Positions 60,367 to 64,000 of a DNA stretch of 64,000 nt are shown here, piece after piece. Origin of the DNA: Altererythrobacter sp. CAU 1644. GTDB lineage: Bacteria > Pseudomonadota > Alphaproteobacteria > Sphingomonadales > Sphingomonadaceae. The notes under the pieces were generated by a model. The model did not search any database. It was not told the origin of the DNA and worked only from the letters and a program-made list of their open reading frames with translations. Every line of letters begins with the position of its first letter. Positions within the stretch are counted from its first letter, which is position 1. The position numbers and the translations under genes were made by a program. The stretch lies in NCBI RefSeq assembly GCF_029623755.1, contig NZ_CP121106.1, forward strand, positions 2,670,352 to 2,734,351. The letters run 5' to 3'.

Positions 60367-60822
60367 ATGGCTACAGCACCCGCAAATGATTCCGTTGGCG
60401 ACCCGCAACGCAGGCACGACGGCGCGCATCTCGATCGCCCCGACAAGCACGAACGCGAGCAATACACGATTTCCGATCTGACCTCGGAATTCGACTGTAC
60501 GGCGCGCGCGCTTCGATTCTACGAGGACGAGGGATTGATTTCGCCAGCCCGCGTCGGTTTGACCCGGGTATATTCCAAGCGCGATCGCGCCCGGCTCGCC
60601 TGGATCATGCGCGCCAAGAACGTCGGTTTCAGCCTCAATGAAATCCGCGAGATGATCGATCTCTACGATCTGGATGACGGCCGGGTCGAACAGCGCCGTG
60701 TGACGGTCGAAAAGTGCAAGAACCACGTGGCCAAGCTCAAACGCCAGCGGGCCGATATCGACTCCTCGATCAAGGAACTTACCGAGTTCATCAAGCTGGT
60801 CGAACAGGTCGAGCTCGACTGA
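60367..60822 (+). CDS. MerR family transcriptional regulator (LiuR/acyl-CoA type)
   Basis: 151 residues. A variable 32-residue N-terminal extension, then the winged-helix YTISDLTSEFDCTARALRFYEDEGLISPARVGLTRVYSKRDRARLAWIMRAKNVGFSLNEIREMIDLYD and a long dimerisation coiled coil. No Cys cluster, so metal sensing is unlikely; this resembles LiuR-type regulators of branched-chain or fatty-acyl catabolism. It directly precedes the acyl-CoA dehydrogenase gene (46-nt gap), its likely target. Confidence 0.9.
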   Translation: MATAPANDSVGDPQRRHDGAHLDRPDKHEREQYTISDLTSEFDCTARALRFYEDEGLISPARVGLTRVYSKRDRARLAWIMRAKNVGFSLNEIREMIDLYDLDDGRVEQRRVTVEKCKNHVAKLKRQRADIDSSIKELTEFIKLVEQVELD

Positions 60823-60868
60823 GCGCCCACAATCTCAAGCCGAATATTTCTCACGCAAGGACACGCAG

Positions 60869-62674
60869 ATGCCCATCTACAAAGCCCCCAATCGCGATTT
60901 TCGTTTCATCATCAACGAAATGCTGGACCTCGAAAGCTACGGAAACCTCCCGGGTTTCGAGAACGCCAGCGAGGACCTGATCAATTCGATTCTCGAGGAA
61001 GGCGGAAAGTTCACGTCAGAAGTGATCGCACCGCTCAACCAGATCGGTGACCAGGAAGGTTGTACGCGGCACGAGGATGGCTCGGTGACCACCCCGACCG
61101 GATTCAAGGAAGCCTTCAACCAGTATCGTGAAGCTGGGTGGGGCACGCTGACCCAGCCAGAGGAACTGGGTGGTCAGGGCCTGCCCCAGGTGATTGGCTT
61201 CGCGCTCAAGGAGATGATGTCCTCGGCCAACCAGTCGTTTGGAATGTATCCGGGGCTGACCAACGGCGCGATCGAGGCGCTGAAGGCTAAGGGTACGCCC
61301 GAACAGAAGGAAATGTACCTACCCAAGATGGTCTCCGGCCAGTGGACCGGCACGATGAACCTGACCGAGCCGCATTGCGGCACCGACCTGGGCATGATCC
61401 GAACCAAGGCCGATCCGCAGGCGGACGGCAGCTATCTGATCACTGGCACCAAGATCTTCATCTCGGCCGGCGAACACGACATGGCCGAGAACATCATCCA
61501 CCTCGTTTTGGCAAAGACTCCGGGTGCTCCGGAAAGCTCGAAGGGGATCTCGTTGTTCGTCGTGCCGAAGTTCCTCGTCAACGAGGACGGGTCGCTGGGC
61601 GAGCGCAATGGTGTCTCGTGCGGTTCGATCGAGCACAAGATGGGCATCCACGGCAACTCGACTTGCGTCCTCAATTACGACGGGGCGACCGGATGGATGG
61701 TCGGCGAAGAGAACAAGGGTCTGGCCGCCATGTTCATCATGATGAACGAGGCGCGGCTCGGCACCGGTATGCAGGGCTATGCCCAGGCAGAGGCCGCGTA
61801 TCAGAACGCCGTGGCCTATGCGCTCGACCGTCGCCAGGGCAGGGCGCTGACCGGCCCGGTCGATCCGGAGGAAAAGGCCGATCCGATTTTCGTCCATCCT
61901 GACATTCGCCGTCTGCTGATGGACGCCAAGGTGTTCACCGAGGGTTCGCGCGCATTCTGCCTGTGGAGCGCGTTGCAGGCAGACCTGTCGGAGAAGGCGC
62001 AGACCGAAGAGGAGCGGAAGTCCGCCCATGAGATGCTCAGCCTGCTGACCCCTGTGATCAAGGGTTTTACGACCGACAAAGGCTATGAAACCGCGACCAA
62101 TATGCAGCAGGTCTTCGGCGGCCACGGCTATATCGAAGAATGGGGCATGAGCCAGTTCGTGCGTGATGCGCGTATCGCCCAGATCTACGAGGGTGCGAAC
62201 GGCATTCAGGCGATGGACCTGTGCGGTCGCAAGCTTGGCCAGAATGGCGGCGCGACGATCCAGGCCTTCTTTGCGATGGTCGACGAGGAAATCGCTGCGG
62301 CCAAGAGCAACCCGCAACTTGTTGAGATTGCCACGCGACTAGAGAAGGCACTAGGTGAGCAGAAAGCTGCGACCATGTGGTTCATGCAAAACGCGATGAC
62401 CAACCCCAATAATCTCGGGGCCGGCGCCTACAACTACATGCACATCATGGGCCTCGTAACGCTCGGTTACATGTGGCTGAAGATGGCCAAGACAGCTGCC
62501 GAGAAGCTGTCTGGCGGCGCCGGTGACAAGGCATTCTACGAAGCCAAGCTGGTATCGGCGAACTATTATGCCGAACGCTTCTTGCCCGATTCCGGTGCAC
62601 TTCGCCGCAAGCTGGAAGCAGGTGCGGAGAACATGATGGCTCTGCCGGCGGATGCGTTCCAGACCGCAGCCTGA
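60869..62674 (+). CDS. Acyl-CoA dehydrogenase (DmdC-like, long form)
   Basis: 601 residues, longer than the usual 380 residues of classic acyl-CoA dehydrogenases and like the DmdC/FadE long subgroup. AEEMSSANQSFGMYPGLTNGAIEAL, TMNLTEPHCGTDLGMIRTKADPQADGSYLITGTKIFISAGEHDM (substrate/FAD region), GSIEHKMGIHGNSTCVLNYDGATGWMVGEENKGLAAMFIMMNEARLGTG and QVFGGHGYIEEWGMSQFVRDARIAQIYEGANGIQAMDL. FAD enzyme dehydrogenating an acyl-CoA; the substrate cannot be fixed, though 3-methylmercaptopropionyl-CoA is one option. Preceded by a MerR gene, its likely regulator. Confidence 0.93.
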   Translation: MPIYKAPNRDFRFIINEMLDLESYGNLPGFENASEDLINSILEEGGKFTSEVIAPLNQIGDQEGCTRHEDGSVTTPTGFKEAFNQYREAGWGTLTQPEELGGQGLPQVIGFALKEMMSSANQSFGMYPGLTNGAIEALKAKGTPEQKEMYLPKMVSGQWTGTMNLTEPHCGTDLGMIRTKADPQADGSYLITGTKIFISAGEHDMAENIIHLVLAKTPGAPESSKGISLFVVPKFLVNEDGSLGERNGVSCGSIEHKMGIHGNSTCVLNYDGATGWMVGEENKGLAAMFIMMNEARLGTGMQGYAQAEAAYQNAVAYALDRRQGRALTGPVDPEEKADPIFVHPDIRRLLMDAKVFTEGSRAFCLWSALQADLSEKAQTEEERKSAHEMLSLLTPVIKGFTTDKGYETATNMQQVFGGHGYIEEWGMSQFVRDARIAQIYEGANGIQAMDLCGRKLGQNGGATIQAFFAMVDEEIAAAKSNPQLVEIATRLEKALGEQKAATMWFMQNAMTNPNNLGAGAYNYMHIMGLVTLGYMWLKMAKTAAEKLSGGAGDKAFYEAKLVSANYYAERFLPDSGALRRKLEAGAENMMALPADAFQTAA

Positions 62675-62698
62675 TCGCGCAGACTTTGCTGAAATGGC

Positions 62699-62730
62699 GA
62701 AGGGCGTCTCGTTCGAGGCGCCCTTCGTTT
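62699..62730. terminator. Bidirectional terminator between the acyl-CoA dehydrogenase and PAP2 genes
   Basis: GAAGGGCGTCTC and GAGGCGCCCTTC pair (11 of 12, one mismatch) around GTTC, followed by GTTT. The hairpin lies between the two convergent genes and ends against the PAP2 stop codon. Confidence 0.78.
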
Positions 62731-63739
62731 ATGCGACGGCAGGCGCCGGCTGCTTCTTCGGAAGCCTTTCACTCAGGGTCACGATCTTGCCGCTCGCCCA
62801 CCAGATGAAAGGTATGAGTGCCGTGGAGATCATCCCGTCGACGGCATAGTGCCAACCGAGGTGCACCGATCCGAACCAGATGATCACGTGATATGCGATG
62901 GCGAGGTAAGTACGCCAATCCCAGCCATACCGATCGTGTACCATCAACACGACGATCATCGTGATTGCACAATGGAGAGAAGGGACGGCGCTGATCCCGC
63001 TGCCAATAGCTTCGTCGCCTACCGTCATTCGCAGAGTTTCCTGGAGCTTGAGCGCCGCCAGGTTCTGATGCGAAAGCAGGTCCATCAATGGGGTGAACCG
63101 ATCGCTGCCGTAGAATTCGGCGTAGAAGCATGGGCCAACCGAAGCGAAGAGGGTGGCCAAGAGGTTGCCCAACAAGATCCAGGTCAGGAAGAAGCTCAAG
63201 GTGGCGCGCTTGCGAAACTGCGAATCCTTGGCGAAGGCGGCAAAGCCGAACGAAATGAGCATTACCGGCAGCCACACGACATAAAGCATGTCGATAAACT
63301 GTGTGCCCAATGGGCCGACCATGGAATGAGTGATCAGCCAAGGATCCTGGCCGAAAATCGCCTTGTCCCATGACGCGAACATGGGATCCGCCCAATACTC
63401 GTTATGTCGGGGGATCGCCACCTTGAGCGCGCGGTAGGCACGATGGACGATCAGGTAGATCAGGATGAAGAGAAAGCCGTAGAAAAAACGTTCGCGATTC
63501 TCCCGTAGTGTCTCGCCGAGATGACCAAGCACATTGGAGGGCTGCGCCCTTACTGAGCGGAAAACCAGTCCCGCAAAAATCAGTAGGGGTGGCATGAGCG
63601 AGAAAGTCAAAACTTCCTGCAGCCAAGACCAGGTGAAGTAGTCGACGAGCTTCCGCTCGCCCAGAGAAACAGCCGCAGTGAAATGCGCGACCACAATAGC
63701 AGCGACCCAACGAATCGTTCCGACCCCTCGTAAGAACAT
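62729..63739 (-). CDS. PAP2-superfamily membrane protein (Aur1/Ipt1-like)
   Basis: 336 residues with seven to eight hydrophobic helices. GSGISAVPSLHCAI and FGSVHLGWHYAVDG carry the two catalytic His/Asp motifs (SxxxH and H-x3-D-like) of a PAP2-fold transferase or phosphatase. The PAP2_3 subfamily includes yeast inositolphosphoryl-ceramide synthase. In sphingolipid-containing sphingomonads an analogous lipid head-group role is possible. Its promoter is not separate from cysK: the cysK-side hairpin lies just before its ATG. Confidence 0.82.
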   Translation of the reverse strand: MFLRGVGTIRWVAAIVVAHFTAAVSLGERKLVDYFTWSWLQEVLTFSLMPPLLIFAGLVFRSVRAQPSNVLGHLGETLRENRERFFYGFLFILIYLIVHRAYRALKVAIPRHNEYWADPMFASWDKAIFGQDPWLITHSMVGPLGTQFIDMLYVVWLPVMLISFGFAAFAKDSQFRKRATLSFFLTWILLGNLLATLFASVGPCFYAEFYGSDRFTPLMDLLSHQNLAALKLQETLRMTVGDEAIGSGISAVPSLHCAITMIVVLMVHDRYGWDWRTYLAIAYHVIIWFGSVHLGWHYAVDGMISTALIPFIWWASGKIVTLSERLPKKQPAPAVA

Positions 63740-63746
63740 TCAACCT

Positions 63747-63774
63747 ACACGGCGCCGAATCCTCGCCGCCGTGT
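63747..63774 (-). terminator. Hairpin between cysK and the PAP2 gene
   Basis: On the minus strand ACACGGCG and CGCCGTGT pair (8 bp perfect) around a 12-nt loop, beginning 8 nt after the cysK stop and ending just before the PAP2 start. It lacks a T tract, so partial termination is possible and full termination is uncertain. Confidence 0.45.
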
Positions 63775-63781
63775 TCGATTA

Positions 63782-64000
63782 CTACTCTGGCAGAAAATCC
63801 GGAACAGAAAGATAACGCTCACCTGTGTCGTAATTGAAACCGAGCACCCGTGTCCCGGCGGCGAGGTCGGGCAGTTTCTGGGCAATCGCCGCGAGGGTTG
63901 CGCCGCTGGAGATTCCAACGAGCATGCCTTCCTCGCGCGCGACGCGGCGGGCCATCTCCTTGGCATCTTTAGGCTCAACCTGAATCGCCCCGTCGATTGC
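63782..64000 (-). CDS. cysK: Cysteine synthase (O-acetylserine sulfhydrylase), C-terminal part (cut by window edge)
   Basis: The last 72 codons of a CysK/CysM enzyme: EVEPKDAKEMARRVAREEGMLVGISSGATLAAIAQKL, then VLGFNYDTGERYLSVPDFLPE and stop. GMLVGISSGA is the classic CysK phosphate-binding and substrate-closing loop, and GERYLS before the C-terminus is diagnostic. The N-terminus with the PLP lysine is off the right edge. It makes cysteine from O-acetylserine and sulphide. Its stop lies 43 nt from the PAP2 start. Confidence 0.9.
   Translation of the reverse strand, partial: AIDGAIQVEPKDAKEMARRVAREEGMLVGISSGATLAAIAQKLPDLAAGTRVLGFNYDTGERYLSVPDFLPE

Overview
The window is 64 kb of GC-rich (roughly 63%), densely packed chromosome from an alphaproteobacterium, most likely a Sphingomonadales member of the Erythrobacteraceae type (Erythrobacter, Altererythrobacter, Qipengyuania and relatives). 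I base this on protein style, codon use, many ATGA, GTGA and TGATG start/stop overlaps, a canonical general-stress (EcfG) promoter, alphaproteobacterial families such as DUF4170 and an Aur1-like PAP2 protein, and gene order. No database could be searched. Nothing looks like a prophage, IS element, integron or CRISPR array. The region is core chromosome with a few accessory genes set into it.

Layout. 0-2 kb (minus): the 5' part of purL behind two membrane-protein genes. 2-10 kb (plus): xseB-ispA-coaD, a secreted cyclophilin, queA and tgt (both queuosine tRNA modification, split by an ABC-2 exporter pair and an outer-membrane barrel gene), and chorismate mutase. 9.5-20.3 kb (minus): a flavodoxin-fold reductase, rpsD, two small CX14C secreted proteins, trmJ, nrdR, glyA, rpiB, rpoD, dnaG, a lipoprotein and yqeY. 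20.5-26 kb (plus): carA, a low-GC orphan gene, carB, greA. 26-28.7 kb (minus): an acetyltransferase, DUF4170, and four small envelope proteins (YqjD/ElaB-like and holin-like) behind a clear EcfG promoter. 28.9-32.9 kb: eno, a frameshifted MarR gene, ribH, a DNA-binding-domain-bearing RibBA, and tRNA-Lys(CUU). 33-38.8 kb (minus): the mreB-mreC-mreD-mrdA-rodA cell-elongation operon. 39-42 kb (plus): mutL with two paralogous lipoproteins. 42-51 kb: DUF1206, ychF, a large zinc metalloprotease, a Tat-signal SDR, a small kinase, pth, rplY and two TraB/GumN proteins. 51-52 kb: a small regulatory module with an operator array. 52-64 kb: glyQ-glyS, ppdK, a methyltransferase, comF, hisI, a MerR regulator, an acyl-CoA dehydrogenase, a PAP2 protein and the 3' end of cysK.

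The most interesting parts are regulatory. (1) At 51.18-52.02 kb a 37-residue membrane peptide, a 64-residue XRE regulator and a 142-residue membrane protein sit behind five consecutive TGTCR-N8-YGAC palindromes, spaced about two helical turns apart and facing glyQS. (2) RibBA carries an N-terminal helix-turn-helix, has lost the zinc-cysteine motif of GTP cyclohydrolase II, and has a perfect 10+4+10 palindrome 8 nt before its start codon, which suggests an autoregulating biosynthetic enzyme. (3) The YqjD/holin cluster is driven by GGAAC-N16-CGTT, with a perfect hairpin at the predicted mRNA 5' end.

Start codons were chosen from ribosome-binding sites, overlaps with the upstream gene and family length. 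Where a longer in-frame opening exists, the entry says so when it matters. Functions come from recognised motifs. No homology search was run.
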